Below the pieces are notes generated by a model. The model searched no databases. It was not told the DNA's origin and saw only the letters and a list, made by a program, of their open reading frames with translations. Of a DNA stretch of 64,000 nt, positions 25,051 through 38,000 are shown piece by piece. The first letter of the stretch is position 1. Every line of letters begins with the position of its first letter. Source of the DNA: Hymenolepis diminuta (Eukaryota; Platyhelminthes; Cestoda; Cyclophyllidea; Hymenolepididae); the NCBI GenBank assembly GCA_900708905.1, contig CAADRB010000059.1, forward strand, positions 1,035,855 to 1,099,854, in the 5' to 3' direction. The position numbers and the translations under genes were made by a program.

Positions 25051-28000
25051 TTTTCAAGGTAGATATCCAATGACACAATGTTGCTTAAGCTCTTTGTCCT
25101 AGATTAACCTTGATCAAAGACGTATTAAGATACTTTTAATCTTTTAAGCAATTGTTAAACTGTATGAAACTTCTCCTTTTCCAAATATATTCCATAAAAG
25201 TGAATACTAGTTTTATTCATATTACGGGTGGCTATATTTAACTCAATCCGGCCGTGTACTTCTCGGATACTCATCCTGAGTAGCCTATTGCGCACTTAAA
25301 CACCGGTCCTAAAACAGCGAAATCGAATGTAAATTTTCTCACTCTCATTTTAAGTCCTGTGAATGTGACGGTGGAGCGATCATTTAACTTTCGCATTTTC
25401 TCTTATCTAAAGCCTTAAGATAATTTTTTAGTCGCACTTTCTTCCTTTGTTTGCAGTTCCTTTAAAGTCCATTGATTGGTTCATCAGTGCTATCCAATGT
25501 TCAAGGTTGAAGTCAAGGAAATCATTCATCTTCTAAAAGTTATTTTTCGTCCTCTCCCACTTCATCAATAGAAGTTTGAGGAATGGCTATAATTTCTGTT
25601 TAGAGGGAGTATACAAACAATTTTAGTTTGATAAGTAACAAAGATGAAATAGCTCAGATTTATTTATTTATTTTGTATAATCGTTCGATTTGTATCTTAT
25701 TTCATAGGTGAATGGGTCGGAATTCGAATGATAAATTTTGCTATGTGTTTCGATTTTACAAACATGAATATAATAAAACACCAACGGAGAGGATGAGAAG
25801 GAATTGGGTTATAATTGCATCAGCATTATATGGATCATCAATTGCACATTAATAATTCAATTTAAGGAATTTCTGCACAATTCAACGTCATAAGTACACA
25901 GAAAGGAGACGGTAAAATTGCAAGGGTATGATATTACCTGAATGAAATAAGGTATTGCCTTGCTAGTCTGCTAATATATAGTTCTGCTAATCTGCAGATG
26001 ACTCATCGAAGTTTTTGGAAGCATGAAAAGACAGTGTTCACGAGACATTATCGTTACCAATCTCCGTCGTACTTGGTCTACAGGCCTCGAAAAATTTATT
26101 AACATTCACCTCCATTTCCTATTTTCACATAAATCTCGTTTTTGCTAAGTGGTAAAGAGTAAAGTTATAAAGAGCAAAGTAATCGGATCGTCTTCCATCT
26201 AATAACATCTAGATGTGAAAGGATCGGCACAACAAAGGCGATAATGCGGGGTGATGAGTGATATAAAACCACCATTTCTCATAAGACTCATTGTCAATAC
26301 CAGCATAAGGTACACACACCCCAATAAGCCACTACTGAATCACATGTACCATTATATATTGGGTGACTTATCTGATGAGAAGTTTCATTCAGGATAAAAT
26401 CTAATTGGATGTTGCTAGAAGGCAACAAAATATTGCCTAGCCAATCCGCGAGTGTTTTATTCTATAACCGATACATCAAAATTGATGAGAGCATAGCAGA
26501 TACAGAGAGTGATCAAGATCAGTGCTGTGGAATTGGTGGTAGTTGGTTTGTATGGTCAAGTTGTCGTGACTACCTATCGAGACCCTACACCTGATCCCGG
26601 AGAGACCTGGTATCATACCCCTCGTTATTATCTGTAGAGGACCAACAGAGAACTTTGGACTCTCTGTCTGAATAGCAAAACACAGCTCTGATATATCTCT
26701 ACTGCACATCCCATTTCGTTTATCCTTCTCCCGTTCTCTGATCTTCTCAAAATAAACTCTGCTCATCACCGTCTTGACTTCTGTTCATCTCGTTGTGTAG
26801 TGAAGATCGATAGTAATAAGAGGGAAATATTTAATAATGCTTCTTCAAGCTTGAAGCAAAACATCTAGTCTATCTGCTCTTACAGAGTCATTCATCGAAA
26901 ATCGAAGCGTTTTTATATACCCTTTTCCTTTATATTCATAAAGGACGAAATAACTGGCTGCTCACCTCCGATAGCTATAATATCATCCTTCAGATCTCGT
27001 CTTCCTTTTCACAACTTCTGCTCTATAAGGGCTGCTAGAAGGGCTGTGGTCACTGAAGCTATTAGTCTTAAACGGCGTGAAAATCATGTCATTTCTCAGA
27101 AGATTTGGTGAGAGTGAAGTGAAAATAATTTGAAGTGTAAATGGCCTAACTAATTGTACAAATGTACATTTTTTATCTCAGTACACGAAACATTTATTGT
27201 CGCACAAATCACTCAAAATATTTATTGAATAAAGTGAAATTGAACAACAGTTTCAAAAATGCTTCTCAAGGTCGTAAATGTAAATACTCAAAATAATTTC
27301 CGAGTAATTTTCCACTGATTATTACGCATCAGTATATTGTTGCAACGTTAATTGGGGAAATTAATAGCGATAATAACAGTCATTAATTAACATTAAATAA
27401 TCGAATCCATGATGTTTGAACGCACTGTTAAGCAATTTCAAGTATAATCTCATAAAAAATTGATGATTTCTATATTCGGCAATTTATGTAAAATCTCGAA
27501 CAAAATTGCTGTATCCTCAATAGAGATTTTTAGCTAATTTCATTGTCAAGGCATAAAAATAGTGAACATCTTTTCTTAACAAATGATTACGATTTAGATT
27601 ACATTCAAATGCATTTGCCAATTAGCATTCTTATGAGTAGACAATTGACGTCCTAGGATTTATTGATAGAAAAACGGATAAAAATGTGCTTAAAACTCTA
27701 TTTAGAATGTCGAAAGTTAGGAAGGTGTGTTGATAATTGATTGGAACAATCACAGAAAGGTCTAAAGATAAAACAAGCTAAAGACATGCAAGTTAATAGA
27801 AATCTATTCTTACTCAATTAAGTACAAACTTTTAAAAGCATATATTTGAAAAGGGGGCTTTTTCGATTTGTATGCACAAGCATATAAAATATTTTAGAAA
27901 ATGGTAAACTATATTTTATTTTTTCGAGAAGCATTTATTCCCAACGAATTGAAATGATTGAAATGAAAGTTAAACTTATTTAGTTATTTTAGACATAACC

Positions 28001-28900
28001 CAGTTTTTTAATTCTAGGCAAGGGAAAAATCTGTTAGAATAAATGGCACTTTAACTTTAACCTGAAGATCCTTCCGTCTCTGAGGACGTGAGAAAGAAGA
28101 TGATGTTGGTGATTGATGATAGAGGCGATCGAGGATAAGAAACTCTGCCACTTCAAACTTTACTCAAAAGTAACAGGATTACATAGAAGCTGGAAATCGG
28201 GATGAAACACTGAAAACGCCACAAAAGATACCTTCAATCCGATTAGACATGGTAGGCGGTACACTGAGTACCGGTCTTGGAAAAAATCCGCATTTGTCAA
28301 ATTCATTGAGTCACTTGGCATGGTATGTATGCCTTGCTTAATTTCGTTCTGTCAGATATTAAAAAGTAATTTTAAATTTGCTGAACAATCCAAAACATGC
28401 CATGTGAAATCTTCCCAGGAGAAAATTTTGTTAATTTTGAGAATCGAATAAAACTTTTTAGTTATCATACATAACAGTCAAAGGCTTTTATTTTCAGAAG
28501 AGAATTGCTATCATTAAGCTAGGTGCCTACGCTCTCATTAATTAAATAATTTTTGTGAAACACAAATCGCCCGTTCATTGAATAGAGAGTATTTTTTGGA
28601 GGAAATATTTAAACAGGCATGCTATTTTCTCAAGTCATACTTTCTTCTTTGTGAGAGAATAAAACATAATTAACGTCATCACGAAGAAAATTGGAATTCC
28701 GAATTTGCTAATCGCATGTACTGTGCTTAGTTTTGTTTATAAAATACTCACCACGATGTCTAAATTCAAGTTCAAATTAGTATTATTTTCGCATTCTTAA
28801 GCATGAGACTATTGTCTCTCATATACATTGAGTACTTGTGAAGCACACAGAGTGGTGATTGGTTCAAACCAAAACGTGCAAATGCTCTTTTATCACACAC
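25051..28900. other. Intergenic, possible old LTR-like insert, no gene
   Basis: No gene is supported. The segment at about 26420-26800 is more GC-rich than its surroundings and ends in a CT-rich stretch followed by AATAAA at about 26750. This organisation recalls the LTR-like repeats elsewhere in the window, but I found no second copy or ends. The rest is AT-rich. The right end borders the 5' flank of the BTB gene. Confidence 0.3.
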
Positions 28901-28930
28901 AGAGATTGAACCGTGGGGTAATCTCTAATT

Positions 28931-28980
28931 GCTCTTCTCTTACTCTCTCTCGCTCTCTCTCTCTCTGTCTCTCTCTTTCT
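28931..28980 (+). repeat. CT microsatellite in the 5' flank of the BTB-PHR gene
   Basis: A nearly pure pyrimidine tract of CT repeats ends about 110 nt before the ATG at 29089, so it is in the 5' UTR or core promoter. The run CTCTTCTCTTACTCTCTCT also occurs at about 10910. Such tracts can act as GAGA-type elements or as pyrimidine tracts for RNA-binding proteins; neither is shown here. Confidence 0.7.
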
Positions 28981-29088
28981 GCACTCGTTAGACGCACGCT
29001 TCTACTCTGTTTTCTATTCAGTGCCTTTCTTTCTTTCACTTGATATCAAATTGCGTCACGGTCAAAATTGACCACTAATTAAGTAAAA

Positions 29089-32000
29089 ATGTCCGACGAA
29101 ACCTCCATACAGGCTGGAGTACCTACAGAAGTTGAACTCTTTCATGGTGGCATATTACACAACGATGCGGAGACGGATAATTCAGGAACAGATCGAGCTA
29201 GCTCCCCAGAAATTAGACCTGGAAGACTTAATCTGCACAGTGCCTTCACACCACTGGAAAGTAAGTATTTCCATTTAATTATTTCTTCTATAAGTCTTTA
29301 ATCTGTGCATTTGTTTTACTATTTATAAGAAATAAACAGAAAGAACTTACATTGATATATTCCTCTTTGTTGGTTTTTAAAATGCTGTGATCTTGCCCTT
29401 TCTATCGGTTTGCGTTTTCTTGCTACTTTTGTTTAATAAGGTGCGATTGATGCACTTTATTAATGCTTTTGAATTTCTTTATTTGGTAAAGTAAGTTTTA
29501 TTTCTATAGATGCTTGGTGAAATACTCTCAAGCCGTTTATTCCAGAGTCAAAAGCTCAGCTTGATTTTCATTATTATGAATTATGTTTCCGGAAACCACC
29601 TGTTAAAAAGAAAGAAAAATATACCTCATTTCTTACGTTTTCAAAATGTTTACATTTCATTTTCATCAGCTGATCTTCTTTTACGAAAAAGAGGAGCCTC
29701 TCTGTGGTATTTACAGTAAAATTGACATATGAAAATATCTTGAACCCACCGAGTGTTTTCTGGCTCTCGCTGTCTTTAAATGACCGAAGATATTGAATGA
29801 GTTATTCTTAGAAATCCATTAATAAATCAGTATTAATACGTTTCATGAAGTTAATCCTTAAGTCTCAGCTGTCAAACCCATAAAGGAATTTAGGATTTTG
29901 CACAATTCCCATAATATGTAATCTCATTATGTGAAAAGAGTGTAAAAAATTATCAAATATTAATGGGAATCCAGTAAGTTAGTCTTTCAGTTAACACCTA
30001 TTTTCGATAATCAATAAATTCACATTCAATTAAATTCAATCTAATTCGAATTAGAGTAATTAATCCCTTCTAACCCCAATTTATTATTATGCAGTTCGTA
30101 AAAAGTGTTACGAATTTTAATCATGGAAAAGCATATGAATACAGAGGAAAGAGATGAGAAGGGGATCAAGAATAAGTGGGTACTGAAGTCAGGACATCAA
30201 AAGTCCTGCATTACTTTAATTCTGGGAGCATTGACATATCCAGATTCTCATATGGAGCACGATTACTACAAAGCGTGTTAATATTCCGATTTTATGACTT
30301 GACTCTCAAATTCATGGATGAGATTCTATTCACGACATTCGAAGCTTACTGACCTATTGATTTAAGTCCGCGGTTAGTCACCTCGATTTCTTTGTATTTT
30401 GTTACGGTCAAAGTAAGCGTCTGAGACCAGAAAGGACTTATTTCCACGTGACGGCACTTGCTTGAACTTACTCCTGCTCAGTATTTCTTATTACGCTGCC
30501 TTTCTAATACTCCTCTACAAAAATAGTGAGGTAGAGGAGTGGGAACATATTGTAAATGTAAATGAATCATAAGTGACTAGAGTAAAAAGTCACAGTTAAG
30601 CCCAGGCAATGTTAATGAACTTCCTTCATTTGCATAACTATTTACTATTCGCGTCGAAAATACACAGAGGTAGAGAGGGATTGCGAAAAGTTAGAAAAAC
30701 CATTAGCAAGAAGCATTTTCCCACGATTTCGATATTGGAAAAAACTGCAGTACTATAAGAGCAACGTTGTGTATGAGAAAATTTCAAATGAATTTTCAAG
30801 ATATCCCAAACTATGAGAAAATTTATGTTTGAAGAAAGCATGAATGCAACATACTTAAATAATTTTTTTTGATAAATACAGAAACATTAAGTCTTCTCTG
30901 ACAAAATTGAGAAATATTGAAAAAAGAAGGAAAAGTGTAAAATATATAGGTTAAAATTTAATGTAAAGTTTTTACTCTAAATTAGATTCCAAGAGCATTT
31001 GAAGATATTGTTTATGGCAACCAATCCTTAGAGCTTTTCTTACGTTATCTTAAATGTAAGGCTCCGAGCATACCCTAGATATTCCCCTTCTGTTCATTAA
31101 CTGCTTGTTAAAACGATAACACACAGATCTCTGATGATTCAGTCTCATATCTGCATGTACTCTCTCCTCATTTTTAGGAGTTTATTCCTTGTCAATCAAC
31201 GGGAGGTAGTTTTAGCCCATCCGACCTATAAGTAATCTCAGTTTGTAACGTTTGTCCGTGCGATATTCACAGATATTATTTCATACGTTAAAAATCCCAA
31301 GACGATTAATGAGGCGCTATGATCAAGTCCGAGTAGACACCATGGACGCTAAAAAAACATTTCGCTGATTAGATAGGGGATTGCTAGCATTATCTTTTGA
31401 GTGTGAAATAGGAAATGAAATAATAAATATCCTACGGCATGATTGGAATGCAACTCTGTCCAGAAATATATCAGTATTTGTACAAATGATCGCGGGAAGA
31501 ACATACACAGAATTTGATTTATTTGAATCTGAATCACGAACAAGCATTAATTTGTAGGTGCCTAAGCCTTTCGAGGTTCCATCATTGAACTTGTGGATTC
31601 TGCTATGTCTGGCAGTTCTTTATAGACTATGCACCCCTCTCAACACATGCTTCTGTAATAATCCTTCACAATCTTTGCAATCGAACAACCTGTTACTGAA
31701 ATTCACAGAGCACAGACAGATTGATTCGTTCAGGAGACTCTAAATATCTGAGATATTCATAAGATGCTACCTTTCACCTATCCAGTGTATCGACTGAATG
31801 GGTTTATTAAATAATATAGACATATTTATATCAATAAGCTAAAATTCATCACGTAAAAACGAATCTCGATTAAGTTTTAATAACCAGAATAATTATACAA
31901 ATTTCTACTTCTTAAGGAATTAAGCAACTGAATAATCAAGGCTTTTAAAATTGGGATGTAAATAGGAAATGTTAAAATGTTGATAAGCAGGTAGTTTAGA

Positions 32001-35000
32001 TATTTTGTGGCATACCACTTTCCTACATCAAATACTAGTTTTAATCAAGAAATATCAGCTGAACACGTGGAATAGCAGAATGATTTAATAACGATTGAAA
32101 CGGGGCGGGGGTGGAAAAAGGTGTTTAATATGTAGTTTGATTAAAGAGAGCATAACTTTATTTGAGTCTTGTGCAATTTTTTTAGGAAGTTCAATTTATA
32201 TTGTAATATTTGAATGTTTCAAAGCTCAATTTATGTTTACTGATACCCGGATTTCTGGATGAGTTCAAGCTTACAATATTCCGAATCCGGAGAACAGTTA
32301 ATTATTTAAAACTTCTTATTAACCATGAGCAGGCATAGACTAGCGAAGACATTTTGAACATGAAAAAGATCATCCGGGGTGAACTTTAATAAGAATTTTT
32401 GATTAAATTTCTCTATCTGGACCAAGGAAACATCTGAATATATTTCTGAATAAAATAATTATTTTCATTGTTGCCGCGATGACAATATTCGCCTAATGTT
32501 ACAAGATGGAAATGCCGTGACATACTTCATGTCAGCATAAAGTCTTGAAATCATGTTATTCATTTCAATATCTTATGGGTTAGGATTATGTTTATGGACA
32601 TGTTTTATAAAGTAAAACTCTAACGGCAATGATTTGGTCTTAAAAGCTTGGAATTGTCACTGTGATATGTGTCATATAGATATTGCTAGGCTTTGGTTAG
32701 CTCAGACGATGGGAGAGACTGCAGAAGTGTACTCAGTCAAAATCCTTTTTTATTTAATTAAGGTCATTTATTTAACTTCATAAATGGTTGGCTTTAGATA
32801 AGAGCTTTTGTCCAGTCTAACAGTCAAGATTTCGATTGGTGGTTGACTAAGTGACCGCTGTGGAAATTACTCATTCCCAGCCAACGCCTTAGACGCTGCA
32901 ACCTTGACTTATTTCAGATGGTTGGGCACATTAGCCTAGAGAAAATTTGCTTTTGCTCAAATGGTAGAAAATGAAGCTTATGTATTTATTAAACAATTAA
33001 TAATATAAGACTCTTACTACTAAGTTAAATTTTCAATATTAAATTGTCACAGTAGTTGAGATGAGAATAATATTCAGAACTAACGGACCACTATTTAATT
33101 TCTCGAGTAAACTGAGTTTTTATTTATCACTTTTGCAATTTGTTGAATAATGAAAATATGATCAAAAATGAGACATTAGATGAAAACTCTAAGCAATCTC
33201 TTTTATATATATATATATCATAAAAATTTGTTGACGAAGTGTTTCAGAAAGTTTCTGCTTTTTAGTACTTTATCTCAAATAATAATTGGGTGGAGAATGT
33301 AGCTACTGATTTTAAATTACGGAGCTTAATCCAGAATGTCCTCTGAAAATAGAATACTTCACTTTATTAAAACCCTACGTATCTTAGAATTTGATTAGAG
33401 AATATGAATTTCATATTTTCATCATATTTCTCGAATTAGAAGGAAAACTAGATGCCCACTAACTAATGATATGGCTACAGTCTACTCATCTAGAGAAAGG
33501 AAATAAAATAAATAAAATAAAAAAAAAGTAAAAATGTCAGGACTAAAGACCACCCGCGGGACATGCGTGTTTAGCTCAAGATAAGGCATACATTCTGCGG
33601 AGTTGATTCATGTTTGTTGGTATTTGGACAGGATTTCCTTTATCAACTCAATTATGAAATGGGTTTCCGTGTGAGAACTCGACAGCACATTGGTTCGTCT
33701 GAGAGCCTTGCATTTTTCTACCCTTTATATCGTATCAATAGGCCTTTTCACTATGTTTTGGGTATTTTCAAAGTGATGCCTGAGGCCGTATCCAGCTTCT
33801 TGTTGATTTGCAATTATTTATTTTCTGGTCTACGTGTTTGCATATGCTAGTCTCGTCGGTTTAGCTACTGCAAAAACTTTTTCCTTTGCCAATTATTTCT
33901 CCCAGGCCATGGTGCCTCAATTTACATAGTTCAATCAAAAAACAATAAATTCTGTTAGTATAATTGTATGCGTCGTCGTTATTTAAAAACATTTTTCCCT
34001 GTAATTGGTGGAAGAATAACAACTCTTTCTTTTAATGTAGCATCAAATCGTGGAGCGTCCTCGAGCACCATTCGACTTGGTGTTGATGGAAATCATTCAG
34101 CAGGGTCCTTCAGAACACCCAGTCATCATGATGATATATTCGCTACATTGGCAGAATTTGACGATGAAAATACGGCAGAAACGTTCGTTGAAGCTCCATC
34201 TTTCATTCGTGGAAGTAGCAGAGGTAGAAGTCAGTCAAGATGGTCAACTTCGGCAGAGGCATCTTCGCGACATCCGACTGCTACGATAACAGCAGTCGAC
34301 GACTTCTTTGATCGATATCTAAATCGAATCCGAATTGAAGATGCTGTTGTGGATTCGGACACCCAACCAGAGACTATATCAGAGACAAATGATGGAAAAG
34401 AGTGTGATAATGTTGTTGTGCCAACTGATTGGAGAGTGAGTTAATATGTGATTTAAAATCTAACTGAGTTATTATTCCTCAGTATAACCATATGCAACCA
34501 TAAAGTAATATTATTCGTTAAGCATATATTTATCTCATTTTTAGTTCCGATTTTTTAGATTATCTTATCTCTACTACACCTTGTATTTAGCGTCGTCAGT
34601 ATGGCATTAAAATATTGTAGATATTCGAATGATAATGACAATTTTTGCAACACTCGATCATTTTAACTTAAGTGTATAATTGGCTCACGGTATTGTTTCA
34701 CGAATGACAGAGTTCATCTATGTTTTGAAATATCTTAATGTTATAAAATGCTGTCAAGCTAATCTAAGGAAAATTTCCTTTAGGAATATAATCCTGATCG
34801 CTCAGAAGTGGTTCAGCAAGCTAACTTGTTCATCTTTGTGCTTCTTTCTTGTTGCTCTAACTCCAGAAGTGCTTTAGACCTACTTTCCATCCGAATTTTA
34901 CTGTTTAACCTCCGTAAATATATAAGAGATATAGCACGTACCTTCGACTGTCAGTGTTGATTTGGAACCGGAGGATCTGAGATTGATGAGCACAATAAGG

Positions 35001-38000
35001 ACATAATATGGCCACCAATTATGGTTAATCCAGATTTAATTCGCCAAAATAAAATGCGTAAACGTCTCGAAAGTAAAGTATATTGAAGCACATATCTAGT
35101 TAGATCACGCTGATTCGAAGCTTGGCATTGTCATATATCCTAGTTTGGTGTCACTTAAGGGATGGAAGTCAACTAGGTCAAATTAACTCGCCTGGATGTC
35201 TCAGGACGTTGAAAAGTGGTTTAAATATTTTTTTTATTAATTAATCGGATGCCAATTTTGATTATCGATAGGCTTGGAGATCGCAGATGATAAAATGCGG
35301 GTGTGTCTTACAGACTGCAATTTTTCCGATAGGAAGTTGCAAATTAATCACTTTTTTTGTAAATGCGGGCAGGACGTTCACAATAACACAGCATTTTGAG
35401 ATCAAAGAATTGAGTGAAATATGATATTTATTCATTTTAAAAGTCGTTCATAAAATTGTGAAATTACGAGATTTGTATGTTTGCTACCTTCGATAAGTAG
35501 AACAATTTAAGCTTTCTGTAAAGGGATTGTTAAAAGAGCATTTACTGGGATTGCTTTATTGTTCAATTAGCATCAATCTCGAGCATTTATATTAACGTAC
35601 CATTGAAAATATGTTACATTTATGGCTTAGTCTCGTTATGCTCTCAGATGAGATAATTAAATTTGACGAAAAGACATCTAAGTTAGGGAAGAACTGACAT
35701 ATATAGAGCAAAATTCTGGTTTTTATTTTACAGATTGGGATTTTGAATCACAAAAAATATTGTAAGGCATCATTAATGTGCTTTCTCAAGACAGTACAAA
35801 GCGCTAAGAGTCTTACGGGGGATTTTCAGAAATACTTTTAAAATATATTAAAATATTTGGTATTGTTTTTATTGAAATAGTTTTCTGAGAATGATTTCAG
35901 TTCTCGCAATAGCAATGCCATCTTTGCAGGATTGCAGCGCCTATAAAATGTTTATTGTTTTGATCAAAATGACAGTGTTGTTGACAGGCTGAAACTCACA
36001 TAAATCTGGGAGACTCGTATTTCTTCAAAGAATATTGGATTAACTTGTATGTTATCCCTCTCTTATTACCCATATAGTGCTGAGTTGCCTTAATATATCT
36101 ACGGCAATAATTATTTCAGATACAATTAAATTTCCTGGGAAGATTGAAATTACTTTCTCCCCAAGACAATTCATTAATTTAAAATAAAAGTCTTCATATA
36201 GATAATAGTTGAGGTTCAACCCATAGCCTGACTGATGGCAGTTTTTCCTAGACTGACTGCCAAGTTATAAAGAACAGGCCACTTAATATCACCTGTGAGA
36301 TGTGAATCACTCGTCCCGAGACAAAGTGGATTCAATGATGGTTCGCTTAGCTGTCCAGACAAACATGTGAGGGATAAAATTATACAAATCCGAATAACAT
36401 TAAATTTTGCGATTAATAGTGACCTTCTGTAGCTGCTATTTTCAGAGAGAAACAAAGGACAAGTACTTGAAAAACATATTTTGAATTAGTAAAAATTTTT
36501 ACGGATATTTTATGTATACTTGGGAAAAAATAGTAAGTTTTCAATTACAAAGCATAGAATTGAATGAAATTCTAAGAATTGTATTTGCAATTACCTAGTA
36601 TTCCTGCAAGGGCGTGCAAGACCGCTTACGAAGTGTGCTCAGTACTGAGCGCTTTGCAGATGTCTACTTTTATGTCGGGGGTGCAGGAGCAGATTACTAC
36701 AAGCCAAGTGATGACGCAACAGGAGACCCTAAACGACTCAGCCGATCAAACAGCGTATTTTCTCCTCGGCCCCCACGGTGTCCTAACACTCGCCGATCAA
36801 CAGCATCAGCTCAACGTCGCCAGAACACAGAGCAGCAGCGTTGGATATCATCCGCTATTGCTCAAGCATCTGGAAATGCATCTGCCGTGGGTCAAGCCTC
36901 TCCAGATGGGTCGGATACAGAAGACACAGAAATAGACGCTAAGCGAAGGGAGGTAACAGCGGCTGAAAAAGCGGAAACACTTGCCGAAATGCTTCTTGCC
37001 ATGAGAAATACCACTTTTACTCCAGAAGTGCAATCACTCTCTTCTTCGCCTTCGTCCCCATCTGAAATGGGACAGTACGTGAACGGTACTACAAACACTG
37101 CTGTCATGTGCCATCTATCAGATATATCCGATATTGACGTAGTACCCAGTGGAGGGGGAGAACAAAAATTAGCCAGCACTTCAACTCAACCTCAGCAAAC
37201 TCCACCTGTACAGAATGAGACCCCTACGGTTAGGAGTGAAGTGAAACGGTTTGCAGCACATAAATTAGTCCTAGCCGTAGCTTCACCAGTCTTCGAAGCG
37301 ATGTTCTTTGGTGGATTTGCAGAGGGTGCAAAAACTATGCAAAACGGGATGTCTGGAATTATGGAAGTGCATGTAGACGATGTCACGCCTGCAGTAAGTC
37401 ATGCTATTTGTATGAATTTTCCATTTAAAAAATAGCAGATTTTTATGATGTAATCTCAGTCTGAATATGTACTGACTAGGTGAATTTTGAGAGAGTTGAA
37501 CCTCTGCATGTTAATAATATCTCGAATTAGTTTGGTGGATTCTAAAGAAATTTAACATTTACTGGTCTTAAACTTAGTTGTTCTAAATGATAACGTTTAA
37601 TTTATATTATAAGTAAAATTTATAAGCAAAGGAATGTAGTCTAACGCAATATATTGTGACTAAAAAGCTAGATCTTGTGCATCTTTTACTCACTTGTTGT
37701 TACATGTGCATTTAAGAATCTTACCATATATATTAATCAATAATTTTAAACAATTTGTGAGAAACCATATCGTAATTACTCTTATAATTTTTTTTGTAGA
37801 TAGGATTAATTCAATCTATTGAATCTAATTTCTGTTCATCGGAGTTTAATACTTATTAGGACAATGACAATGGAAATAATTATTCATCGGATTTCTCTAA
37901 AACAAACAATTTCGGTCTATCGGTCTAAGCTTAATAGAATTGCTGCATGGAAAGTAAATAGGATCGTTGGTAAATCTAGAAGCCCATCCATTTTTATAAT

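Larger units (their letters stand above)
29261..34040 (+). other. Intron 1 of the BTB-PHR gene (4.8 kb)
   Basis: It begins GTAAGT and ends TTTTAATGTAG, and is phase 1. No coding exon was recognised inside, although the 1.4 kb nearest exon 2 has somewhat more open sequence. It contains a (TA)n tract at 33204-33218, an AAATA-rich low-complexity run at about 33497-33530, and a tRNA-like fragment at about 32690. Confidence 0.7.

Noticed and set aside
33614..33850. 78-codon plus-strand frame in intron 1 of the BTB-PHR gene
   Set aside because: No homology recognised, and including it as an exon would not be needed to keep frame between exons 1 and 2.
36579..37386. Alternative frames on both strands within the BTB exon (up to 118 codons)
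   Set aside because: They overlap the 265-codon exon that carries the BTB motifs and splices in phase; the others lack motifs and are composition-driven.
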